The position numbers and the translations under genes are program-made. Below the pieces are notes generated by a model. The model was not told the origin of the DNA. It searched no databases and saw only the letters and a list, made by a program, of their open reading frames with translations. A stretch of DNA of 12,871 nucleotides from Bacteriovoracaceae bacterium (GTDB taxonomy: Bacteria > Bdellovibrionota > UBA1018), in the NCBI GenBank assembly GCA_947475645.1, contig CANJNU010000002.1, positions 1 to 12,871 on the forward strand. Direction: 5' to 3'. Of the stretch, positions 1 through 7,203 are shown in pieces. The stretch's first letter is position 1. Each line of letters begins with the position of its first letter.

Positions 1-94
1 CGATCTCTTTGGGAAGCTCCTCAAACGTCTGCTTCAAAGTTCGCTCGGCATTATAGGCCGGCATCACGACAATAACTTTTCGACCATGAATCAT
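1..94 (-). CDS. Family 2 glycosyltransferase, N-terminal fragment (runs off window)
   Basis: Only the first 31 codons are present; the gene continues past base 1. The start reads MIHGRKVIVVMPAYNAERTL and is followed by KQTFEELPKEI. A short beta strand of V/I residues, then PAYNAE..L, is the classic opening of the GT-A fold of family 2 glycosyltransferases (nucleotide-sugar binding strand, as in polyisoprenyl-phosphate hexosyltransferases and many polysaccharide transferases). The acceptor and sugar cannot be judged from this much sequence. ATG at 94 is preferred; an internal ATG lies inside the conserved strand and would remove it. No good Shine-Dalgarno sequence precedes the start. The gene follows gpsA on the same strand after 50 bases and could be the last member of that operon or have its own promoter. 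Confidence 0.75.
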   Translation of the reverse strand, partial: MIHGRKVIVVMPAYNAERTLKQTFEELPKEI

Positions 95-144
95 GCCAAA
101 ACTTTAACAGAATGGGTCGAAAATACCCCCATTTTTTTCGTCCG

Positions 145-1191
145 CTATTCGCGATTCACAGGAATTTGCATCAACTGATTGAGCACTTCCTGGACCTGAA
201 CTCCTTGATCCATCATTCGATATACACCCTCGGTAATGGGCATAGAGATTCCCCGCTCTTGGGCAAACTTCCAAACACTGCGGGTAGTTCGAACCCCCTC
301 AGCAGTTTGCCCCAGCTCTTCTATAATTTTCTCTAACGAAACACCCTGGGCCAACTGAAAGCCCACCCGATAATTTCGACTTAAAACACTTGAACAGGTG
401 GCCATCAAATCACCCATGCCGGCTAATCCCAAAAAGGTCGACTCTTTCGCCCCCATCGCTACACCGAAGCGAACCATTTCGGCCAAACCTCGAGTCAATA
501 ACATTGACCGCGCATTCCAACCCAATTTCATTGCATCGAGAGAACCGGCGGCGATGGCGAGAACATTTTTCAAAGTTCCTGCCCACTCTAATCCGATCAC
601 GTCGCTGGCTCCATAAACTCTGAATCGCTCAGACGAAAAGAGAGCCATTCCGGACTCCACCACTTCATCAAAATGTGATGCAACCACGGTAGCCGCTGGT
701 TCACCTCTCGCAATCTCAGCTGCCAAATTAGGGCCGCTAATTACACCAATTCGGCGACACGGAAGCTCTTCATGAAGAATCTCAGAGACCCTCATCAGCG
801 AGCCCTCCTCAACCCCTTTTGTGGCATGAATCAAAATTTCATGACCCTTAAAAAACTTAGCCAATTGCTTGGCCTGAGATCGACAAACGCTCGAGGGCAG
901 CGCCCAAATCACCACGTCAGCGCCCTCCAGCGCTCGTTCAACGTCAGTCACAGCATGCACACGCTCGTGCAGAACCATGTCAGGAAAATAGCTTGAATTC
1001 GAACGAGTCGAGTTCACCCCTCGAACCTTATCCTCATTTCGCATCCAAAGACGCACTTCCCGACAGCGAGGCGCCGCTTGTTGCGCCAGCACGGTGCCCC
1101 AACTGCCACCCCCCACCACTGCTACTTTTGAATTACGCCAAAAATCCTTTTGAGTCATGCTCTCCTGGCTTTCTGCGGGGACCTTTTTCAT
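145..1191 (-). CDS. gpsA: NAD(P)-dependent glycerol-3-phosphate dehydrogenase
   Basis: Cytoplasmic enzyme that reduces dihydroxyacetone phosphate to sn-glycerol-3-phosphate, the backbone of membrane phospholipids. The 348-residue product has the Rossmann motif VGGGSWG near residues 26-32, HATKG near 122-126 with a conserved Lys, SGPNLAAEIA near 152-161, LEWAGTLKNV near 201-210 with the catalytic Lys, GMGDLMATCSS...SRNYRVG near 259-277, and EGVRTTRSV...GISMPIT near 298-320. All family landmarks are intact. The ATG at 1191 has AGGTGA eight bases upstream (1200-1205). A second ATG at 1158 (337 residues, closer to the usual length) has AGGAGAG just before it, so either or both may be used. The gene overlaps the 3' end of plsB by 59 bases (26 with the later start), which implies translational coupling with the enzyme that uses its product. 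Confidence 0.96.
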   Translation of the reverse strand: MKKVPAESQESMTQKDFWRNSKVAVVGGGSWGTVLAQQAAPRCREVRLWMRNEDKVRGVNSTRSNSSYFPDMVLHERVHAVTDVERALEGADVVIWALPSSVCRSQAKQLAKFFKGHEILIHATKGVEEGSLMRVSEILHEELPCRRIGVISGPNLAAEIARGEPAATVVASHFDEVVESGMALFSSERFRVYGASDVIGLEWAGTLKNVLAIAAGSLDAMKLGWNARSMLLTRGLAEMVRFGVAMGAKESTFLGLAGMGDLMATCSSVLSRNYRVGFQLAQGVSLEKIIEELGQTAEGVRTTRSVWKFAQERGISMPITEGVYRMMDQGVQVQEVLNQLMQIPVNRE

Positions 1192-2947
1192 CGATCAACT
1201 CACCTAACCCGTAACCTGTAAGTCGATTTCGATAATAATAAAGAAGATTCATATCCTCGGTCCAAATTACACCATCCTGAACCTTGGCTACCGAAGAATC
1301 ATGCAACAATCCTAATTGCATAATCCCATCTGACACCCATTTTTCGAGAGACCAGTTCATGATCTCATGAGCAACATACAACTCACCTCGATCACTCATC
1401 TTCATTACACGGCGATGAATCTCGTGCGCTGCCGACAAAAACTCAGAGTAAGGTAAAGTTCTTTGCGCTAAAGAAAGTCGTAATAATCGATATAAATCAA
1501 GGTCTGGATAATGTTTCCTGAGAATGCTCATCATTGTGTAGGCTACCAAAGTGGAAGTCATCACTGTATTTTCACGATGAAAGCGATCAATTAAAGTCTC
1601 GCCCAATTGTCGAGTGTACTCGCGATCACGTTGAGGCGAGTGGCAGAGTTGTCCTCGCGTGGTCAGCCACCGGGTAGGATCAACGGTGGTTCCGTTTGGA
1701 CCAATAGAACGGCCCTCTTCGTCCACCAGGTTTCCAAAAATATCGAGCGGCTTACCAATTCTTACCGTAATTCCTGTGCTCGAGGAGAACGCATTCCAGA
1801 AAAAGTTAAGCGCCTTAGCACTCGTCCACGAGTCATCCTCTTCAAAATTAATGAAACGACTTTTTCCCGCCTCGACCAGATAATCCTCGATCAGCGAGCT
1901 TGCCTCCAAAACAAAATGGTAACTCATCACCATGGGCACAACGTAAACATTGGGTTGCGGTTTACCCGCAAGTCGATTGTCGATCTCGGCTTCCAAGCCG
2001 GTACCCAAAAGTCCCAATTTCACTTTACTTTCAATTGCACCATTCCGAACTCTTCCTCCCCCTGGGAAAAAGATCGAATGAATCCCTTCCCGCAGGATTC
2101 GCGTGGAGTAGTTCTTCAGCACATGCTTATAAATCGTATTACTTTTAGTGCGATCTACCGTGTAAGCACCCAAGTGATTCATAAAAAAACTAAGTGCCGG
2201 ATTTGAAAATAGATTTAGTCCAGCGCCATAAGCAAACGGAGGAAGCTGCATGAGATAAATAATGTAACCGATGAGTACGCTATCAATATTGCTCTGATGC
2301 GTTGGGACGAGTAAAATCGTACCCTTCTTTGCCAATTTCTGAAGATGCGGAACTTCACCGACAATTGCTAGTCGGCTTTGCAACGATTCGGTCATCCCCC
2401 AGGGTAAAATCCTGCGAACACTGGCCGCATTGAGAAGCCAGCTGAATGCCCAAGGTACGGCTCGAATTGCCAACCAATAAATTCGAGGGTCGAAATTACC
2501 ACCAATTTCTTTCGAGTAATGTGAAAGAACCTGCTCCAAGAGCTTCATTCGCTCAACTTCGGCTGCTGGTCTCAACATTCCAGCCTGAATCTGATCCCAC
2601 AGTTTTCGATCGCCCTGTTTACGGCTCTGCGTGAAAAAATTAGGCTTAAATCGCTTCAGCCTCACCCGCTCGCCATGAAGCGCATCGCCTAAGAGCACCT
2701 CAAGGGAGGACGGATCCTTCACTAACTCCTTTTTTGTCCGATCAACGACATCCTGAAGAATTAAGGAACGTGTATCGTTCAACCGAGCCAGCTGCCCCCC
2801 TTCGATAGGGAGCTGTTCAAAACGAACTGACGGGTGACTTCCTGTACGACCCGAGGCTAAAGTTGTAGCGCCGTCGTTCGAGTTCGAGTTCGAGTTCGAG
2901 TTCGAGTTCGAATCAGAATTGGGCTGTGAATTCTCGTCAAGAGTCAT
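1133..2947 (-). CDS. plsB: Glycerol-3-phosphate 1-O-acyltransferase
   Basis: Membrane-associated enzyme that transfers an acyl chain to position 1 of sn-glycerol-3-phosphate, the first step of phospholipid synthesis. The 604-residue product has the acyltransferase blocks in order: THQSNID near 216-222 (catalytic HX4D), GAYTVDRTKSN near 260-270 (substrate-binding block II), FFPGGGRVRNG near 293-303 (block III), and YVVPMVMSY near 335-343 (block IV). It is shorter than the E. coli enzyme (about 807 residues). Block III is unusual: E. coli has EGGRSR, here PGGGRVR, so the conserved Glu is Pro and a Ser is Val. The N-terminus, about residues 8-40, is low-complexity and Ser/Asn-rich because of a hexanucleotide repeat. 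An in-frame TTG at 2953 could give two more residues, but ATG at 2947 is preferred. Its ribosome site is weak, so coupling to thiN (stop 22 bases upstream) is likely. gpsA overlaps its end. Confidence 0.92.
   Translation of the reverse strand: MTLDENSQPNSDSNSNSNSNSNSNDGATTLASGRTGSHPSVRFEQLPIEGGQLARLNDTRSLILQDVVDRTKKELVKDPSSLEVLLGDALHGERVRLKRFKPNFFTQSRKQGDRKLWDQIQAGMLRPAAEVERMKLLEQVLSHYSKEIGGNFDPRIYWLAIRAVPWAFSWLLNAASVRRILPWGMTESLQSRLAIVGEVPHLQKLAKKGTILLVPTHQSNIDSVLIGYIIYLMQLPPFAYGAGLNLFSNPALSFFMNHLGAYTVDRTKSNTIYKHVLKNYSTRILREGIHSIFFPGGGRVRNGAIESKVKLGLLGTGLEAEIDNRLAGKPQPNVYVVPMVMSYHFVLEASSLIEDYLVEAGKSRFINFEEDDSWTSAKALNFFWNAFSSSTGITVRIGKPLDIFGNLVDEEGRSIGPNGTTVDPTRWLTTRGQLCHSPQRDREYTRQLGETLIDRFHRENTVMTSTLVAYTMMSILRKHYPDLDLYRLLRLSLAQRTLPYSEFLSAAHEIHRRVMKMSDRGELYVAHEIMNWSLEKWVSDGIMQLGLLHDSSVAKVQDGVIWTEDMNLLYYYRNRLTGYGLGELIDEKGPRRKPGEHDSKGFLA
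2876..2911 (-). repeat. Hexanucleotide tandem repeat, six copies, coding (Ser-Asn)6
   Basis: Six perfect consecutive copies of GTTCGA on the plus strand (TCGAAC on the coding strand), in frame in the 5' part of plsB, each coding for Ser-Asn. The unit is a multiple of three, so a change in copy number lengthens or shortens the N-terminal tail without breaking the frame. Flanking Ser/Asn codons (NSD before, ND after) look like eroded units. Confidence 0.97.
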
Positions 2948-2969
2948 ACGCAAAAATCATAACCCAATT

Positions 2970-3641
2970 CTACTCTGTGGCAGGCAATAAAACGAGCAGT
3001 CGACCTTTTTTCAGCGAAACTAAGCAAGTTCCTGCTTTCGCCTCATTACTTAGACCAGACGAACCCTTCAGTGTTGCCTTCGTACGCAAGCCAAGCGGAA
3101 ACCGAACACCCCTTACCGTCACTCCTGTTACACTTTCACTCAGAGCAAAAAGGGAGATCAATCGACCTGCTTTCATGAGCTGCTTCCATTGCGATATTCT
3201 CTCCGACAAAAAGAAGTAATCTCCGTCAGTGCCATGAGCAGAAACGTGCAGAAAACCTTTTCCAGAAAAATGAGCAAGATCTTGAAGCACCGCTAGATGA
3301 TGATCAGCTCTGCCACCAGTCACACCAAATGCATAGAGGTGCGTAACCTTGCGCCAGAGCGCCGATTGAACAGCAAAATAAAAATCGCTCCGATCCTTAT
3401 TTCGAGGAAGATCGACCACGGCCTGAGCGCTCTCCAAAAGCTCAGATCGACTGAATACCCAACTGTCAGCATCTCCAACCCACCAATCAGCGCGAAGCCC
3501 TAATCGAAGACAAGTTTCCAGGCCCCCATCAACTGCAATCAGTAGATCTCGCCCGGATACGAACTTAGCAAGTCGAAAACCGCGCTTCAACTGCTGAAGA
3601 TCTACAGAGGGAGACGCGCCAATTAAGAACGCTCTTACCAC
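2970..3641 (-). CDS. thiN: Thiamine pyrophosphokinase family protein
   Basis: Predicted to transfer pyrophosphate from ATP to thiamine, giving thiamine diphosphate. The 223-residue product has the family signatures: AVDGG near 36-40, GDADS near 56-60 (usually GDLDS or GDFDS, metal and ATP binding), NKDRSD near 81-86 (family pattern DQDxTD), GVTGGRADH near 106-114, and SNEA near 198-201 in the C-terminal thiamine-binding domain. The start is GTG at 3641, three bases after the valS stop, with AAGGA about eight bases upstream inside the end of valS, so it is translationally coupled to valS. The Asp and Gly residues of the ATP site are kept; some positions are substituted, so activity on thiamine itself is inferred from family rather than certain. 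No thiamine riboswitch is visible, and none could fit in the three-base gap. Confidence 0.88.
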   Translation of the reverse strand: MVRAFLIGASPSVDLQQLKRGFRLAKFVSGRDLLIAVDGGLETCLRLGLRADWWVGDADSWVFSRSELLESAQAVVDLPRNKDRSDFYFAVQSALWRKVTHLYAFGVTGGRADHHLAVLQDLAHFSGKGFLHVSAHGTDGDYFFLSERISQWKQLMKAGRLISLFALSESVTGVTVRGVRFPLGLRTKATLKGSSGLSNEAKAGTCLVSLKKGRLLVLLPATE

Positions 3642-3644
3642 CGA

Positions 3645-6506
3645 TCAGTCCTTCAACTTGGAAAGCCTCTGAATCTGCGCCTCCAACTCGGTTCGCTTCT
3701 TAATGAGATCGAACCTGCGACCTTTTTCTTGACTTACCAACGTTTGAGGAGCTTTGGCAATAAAGCTTTCCTTTGAAAGCTTGGCATCAATAAAGCTAAT
3801 ATCGGCATTCAATCTATCAATCTCTTTCACCACGCGCTTGGACTCTTCTTCAACGTTGACGAGTCCTTTCAGTGCAATTCGAAGCTCAATCGGAGGCGAG
3901 GAAATAGGAATAACGGCCTCGATCTCGTTCGGATCCATCTCATGCGGCTCGATCTTACGGATCTCTGAAAGTTTAGCCAAATGACAAATGATCTCATCAT
4001 GCATCCGAATAAATGCGTCACTTGCGGGTGACTGCGTGGTGTAGCGAACTAAAAAACCTAAACGAGCAGAAATATTATTTTCGCCTCGGAAGTTTCTCAG
4101 TGCTTCAACCATCACTTTAATCGTTCCGATCGTACGCTCAGCTTCGAGCGACTTAAACTGCTGCAAAGCCGTCGGATAGGCCTGAAGCATCAGTGTTTGA
4201 ATCGGAGCCAAACCCGCTTTCTCACGCGCGGTGGTTGTCACAGGTTTTTTCCAAGGAAGGGTCTGCCAGAGCTCCTCTGTGACATAAGGCATAAAAGGAT
4301 GAAGGAGACGCAAGATACCTTCAAGAACATGCCGATAAGTATAAATAACCTGAATCCGAATCGGTCCATCTTCCATAATCGGTAACTTAATCAACTCAAT
4401 GTACCAGTCACAGAATTCATGCCACACAAAATCATGGAGAATTCGGGCCGCCTCGTTCACTTCGAACTTCTCTAACGCGGCGTTTACGCTCACTACCACG
4501 TCCTGAAGTTGCGAAAGAATCCACTGGTTTTGGGGAATAAGCTCGTAATCTCGCTGCATCAGCCAATGTCCTGCACCTTTTTCGGGATCAGGAATGGGCA
4601 ACCGCGGAGTACCTTCGGCATCTTGCTCTTCGAAGTGCATGTGAAAAAACTTCACGGCATTCCAGAGCTTATTCGCAAACGCGTGATAACCTTCCACGCG
4701 ATCCATCGAGAGCTTAATATCACGCCCCTGGCCTGCCATTGCCGCCAAACAGAAGCGTAATGGATCAGCCCCCTGCTCACCGATTACGTTAAGTGGATCA
4801 ATGACGTTACCGCGCGTTTTCGACATCTTCTCGCCCTTTTCGTCACGAACCATAGCGTGCAAAAAGACCTTTTTAAAGGGAACGTCCCCCATAAAATGCA
4901 TACCCATCATAATCATCCGGGCAACCCAGAAGAAGATAATGTCGAATCCGGTTTCCATCACAGAATTAGGATAAAAGGTTTCAAGCGCCTTCGTTTTTTC
5001 AGGCCAACCCAAGGTTGAAAACGGCCAAAGCGCAGAACTAAACCAAGTATCCAAAACATCTTCATCTTGCTCAAGCTTCACACTCGAGCACTCATTGCAT
5101 TTTTCCGGCGCAGTACGCGACACCGTCACATGACCTTGATCGCAATACCATGCAGGAATTTGATGCCCCCACCAGAGCTGCCGAGAGATACACCAGTCTC
5201 GAATATTTCTCATCCATTCGAAGTAGGTCTTCTCCCAAATCTTCGGAACAAATTCAATTCTTCCCGTCTCAACCGCCTCGATCGCAGGTTTGGCCAAGGT
5301 TTCAATTTTTACAAACCATTGTTTTGATATCATTGGCTCTGCTACAGCATCACACCGCTGACAAAGGCCCACCCGATTCGTATGGTCTTCGATATTTACA
5401 AGAGCACCCTGCTCCGTCAGATCTACCAAAATCTTTTCACGCGCTTCACTCATTTTACCCTGAGGAGCGACGTACTTAAGCCAATTATAGGGACCGGCAG
5501 CCTCAGTGAGCGTACCATCCTTCCCCATCACTTGAATAATTTCAAGGTTGTGCCGTTTGCCCAACTCGGAGTCATTAAAATCATGCGCTGGAGTAACTTT
5601 CAACGCACCACTCCCAAATTCGCGATCGACATACTCATCTTGAATTAAAGGAATCTTACGTCCCACCAAGGGCACAACAGCAAATTTGCCTTTCAGGGGC
5701 GCGTACCGCTCGTCTTCGGGATGAACCGCGATCGCAGAATCCCCCAGTAATGTTTCGGGACGGGTCGTAGCAATCACCACACTGGCATCCGAACCATCCG
5801 GATTTTTTACTCGATCGCCCGCTTCATCGACGATCACGTAAGCGATATGCCAAAGATTTCCCTTGCGATCCGTCGGGATCACTTCAAGGTCGCTCAACGC
5901 CGTTTGACACCGGGGGCACCAGTTGATGATTCGCTCTCCCCGATAAATGAGGCCGTCTTCATAAAGACGAACAAAAACTTCACGCACCGAGTGAGAAAGC
6001 CCCTCATCCATAGTAAAACGCTCACGCTTCCAATCAAGCGACGACCCCAAGCGCTTCAACTGTTCAGTAATCTGAGTGCCGTTCTCCTCTTTCCACTTCC
6101 AGATCCGTTTTAAGAACTCATCACGCCCCAGATCGTGACGAGTCAAAGGCTTCCCAGTCGGACCCTTCCCCTCTTTAGCGATCTGCTTCTCAACCACCAT
6201 CTGGGTTGCAATGCCCGCATGATCAGTTCCCGGAAGCCAAAGCGTATTCTCGCCCTTCATTCTGTGCCATCGAATCAAGATGTCTTGAATCGTATTCGTC
6301 AGAGCATGCCCCATATGTAAAACCCCAGTCACATTGGGCGGCGGAATCATAATGCTGTAGGCTTTTTGCCCGGGTGCAGACTCGTCCGAGGCCTCGAAGC
6401 ATCCATTTTCTTCCCAAAATCGATAAATACTCATCTCAAACTGAAAAGGCTCATAGCTCTTTCCTTGAGGACGAGGGGGCATAGAAATAAATGCTTTCAC
6501 AGTCAT
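3645..6506 (-). CDS. valS: Valine--tRNA ligase
   Basis: Cytoplasmic class I aminoacyl-tRNA synthetase that charges tRNA-Val. The 953-residue product is full length. It has PPPNVTGVLHMGHAL near 55-69 with the HIGH motif as HMGH (64-67), and KMSKT near 560-564 as the KMSKS loop. The editing domain lies near 200-420, with TTRPETLLGD near 247-256, where mischarged Thr is hydrolysed. Cys pairs (CPRC near 197-200, CQRC near 382-385, CNEC near 470-473) are possible zinc ligands. The anticodon-binding helical domain is followed by a charged C-terminal coiled coil (about 885-953) typical of ValRS. ATG at 6506 is preferred because the reading frame begins there with a weak GAGAG about eleven bases upstream. 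It lies 36 bases after slyD and three bases before thiN. The short leader has no room for a T-box. Confidence 0.98.
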   Translation of the reverse strand: MTVKAFISMPPRPQGKSYEPFQFEMSIYRFWEENGCFEASDESAPGQKAYSIMIPPPNVTGVLHMGHALTNTIQDILIRWHRMKGENTLWLPGTDHAGIATQMVVEKQIAKEGKGPTGKPLTRHDLGRDEFLKRIWKWKEENGTQITEQLKRLGSSLDWKRERFTMDEGLSHSVREVFVRLYEDGLIYRGERIINWCPRCQTALSDLEVIPTDRKGNLWHIAYVIVDEAGDRVKNPDGSDASVVIATTRPETLLGDSAIAVHPEDERYAPLKGKFAVVPLVGRKIPLIQDEYVDREFGSGALKVTPAHDFNDSELGKRHNLEIIQVMGKDGTLTEAAGPYNWLKYVAPQGKMSEAREKILVDLTEQGALVNIEDHTNRVGLCQRCDAVAEPMISKQWFVKIETLAKPAIEAVETGRIEFVPKIWEKTYFEWMRNIRDWCISRQLWWGHQIPAWYCDQGHVTVSRTAPEKCNECSSVKLEQDEDVLDTWFSSALWPFSTLGWPEKTKALETFYPNSVMETGFDIIFFWVARMIMMGMHFMGDVPFKKVFLHAMVRDEKGEKMSKTRGNVIDPLNVIGEQGADPLRFCLAAMAGQGRDIKLSMDRVEGYHAFANKLWNAVKFFHMHFEEQDAEGTPRLPIPDPEKGAGHWLMQRDYELIPQNQWILSQLQDVVVSVNAALEKFEVNEAARILHDFVWHEFCDWYIELIKLPIMEDGPIRIQVIYTYRHVLEGILRLLHPFMPYVTEELWQTLPWKKPVTTTAREKAGLAPIQTLMLQAYPTALQQFKSLEAERTIGTIKVMVEALRNFRGENNISARLGFLVRYTTQSPASDAFIRMHDEIICHLAKLSEIRKIEPHEMDPNEIEAVIPISSPPIELRIALKGLVNVEEESKRVVKEIDRLNADISFIDAKLSKESFIAKAPQTLVSQEKGRRFDLIKKRTELEAQIQRLSKLKD

Positions 6507-6534
6507 GGATGTAGATCTCTCTAAAATAGATAAG

Positions 6535-6570
6535 AAAAAAAACTAGTGGTGGTGGTGCCCGTCCTCACCA
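6535..6570 (-). terminator. Possible weak intrinsic terminator at end of slyD
   Basis: Directly after the slyD stop codon the transcript has a run of eight U (plus-strand A at 6535-6542). Upstream, UGGUG (from 6570-6566) can pair with CACCA formed by the run of four His codons, in several registers, giving only a five-base-pair stem. The stem is short and, depending on register, 4 to 10 bases from the U tract, so at best this would terminate partially and lower valS transcription from upstream. Confidence 0.2.
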
Positions 6571-7049
6571 TGGGCATGACCGTGCTTCACCTCTTCGGAG
6601 GTCGCATCGCGAAGCGACAAAACCTCGACAAAGAAATGAAGCTCAACGCCAGCCAGCGGGTGATTTCCATTAATATGAACTTGTTCACCTTCCAAAGCTT
6701 CGACCCTAAATACCGCGCCACTTCCTTCGGGGGTCGCCGCTTCGAACTCCATCCCCATTTCAAGCTGAACATTCTTCGGAAACTGTGCACGCGCAACAAT
6801 CAATTTCAAGTTCGGATCGATTTCGCCGTAACCCTCCGAGGCCGAAACACGCACCTCTTTTTTATCGCCTGGGTTCAAGCCAACGAGGGCGACCTCAAGA
6901 CCAGGTACAATCTGATGCGCTCCATGTAAATAAGTAAACGGAGTAGTAGAATCGGCTTGATCCAGAACTTCACTTTCCGCGTTTTTTAACGTGTATGCTA
7001 AGTTCACCACTTTACCGTCTGCGATGCCTGCAGTTGCTACTTTTGACAT
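6543..7049 (-). CDS. slyD: FKBP-type peptidyl-prolyl isomerase with His-rich tail (SlyD)
   Basis: Cytoplasmic prolyl isomerase and folding chaperone; in E. coli SlyD also supplies nickel to hydrogenase. The 168-residue product has the split FKBP domain: YLHG near 40-43, IVPGLEVAL near 47-55, and EGYGEIDPNL near 72-81, then the insert-in-flap chaperone domain (about 76-122), then GNHPLAGVELHFFVEV near 128-143, which closes the FKBP fold. The tail VKHGHAHGEDGHHHH holds seven His within the last 13 residues and no Cys; it is shorter than the E. coli tail, which has more His plus several Cys. Metal binding by the tail is inferred. ATG at 7049 has a good GAGGA four to five bases upstream. A run of eight U follows the stop codon, and valS starts 36 bases later. 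Confidence 0.95.
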   Translation of the reverse strand: MSKVATAGIADGKVVNLAYTLKNAESEVLDQADSTTPFTYLHGAHQIVPGLEVALVGLNPGDKKEVRVSASEGYGEIDPNLKLIVARAQFPKNVQLEMGMEFEAATPEGSGAVFRVEALEGEQVHINGNHPLAGVELHFFVEVLSLRDATSEEVKHGHAHGEDGHHHH

Positions 7050-7203
7050 GAAATCCTCGTTTTTCTCGATTTTACTTTCGTTACTTGTGGTGAATCGATC
7101 CGGCCGTTTCTGTCAACTCAGGCCAGTCAATTACCGCAGTTAATGTTGCACAATAAGCAACGATTCTGCACCATAACGCAATGCGCGTGTTAAAAATCTT
7201 TAC
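7050..7203. other. Intergenic region upstream of slyD
   Basis: The longest gap in the window (154 bases), between the GT-C gene end and slyD. Read towards slyD it holds a perfect TTGACA (7116-7111), but the hexamer 17 bases on is TCACCA, a poor -10. Nearer the gene, TAAAAT (7074-7069) is a good -10 match but its upstream -35 is weak (TCGATT, 18-base spacer). Either could drive slyD and the genes behind it; neither is convincing alone. A small inverted repeat, GTTGC-seven bases-GCAAC (7145-7161), has no U tract after it, so no clear terminator for the GT-C gene is seen. Confidence 0.35.

Noticed and set aside
111..138. Stem (AATGGG with CCCATT) followed by seven T on the plus strand
   Set aside because: It is terminator-like only for plus-strand transcription, and no plus-strand gene precedes it; on the minus strand no U run follows.
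1607..2206. Long plus-strand open frame (199 codons) opposite plsB
   Set aside because: It is antisense to a well-supported enzyme, has no recognisable motif or ribosome site, and its composition is that of a shadow frame.
3642..3647. Thiamine riboswitch before thiN
   Set aside because: The gene starts three bases after valS, so no leader exists to hold one.
6546..6929. 127-codon plus-strand open frame opposite slyD
   Set aside because: Antisense to slyD over its whole length, with no family features.
7145..7161. Small inverted repeat in the slyD upstream region as an operator or terminator
   Set aside because: Only five base pairs with a seven-base loop and no U run; expected by chance at this length.
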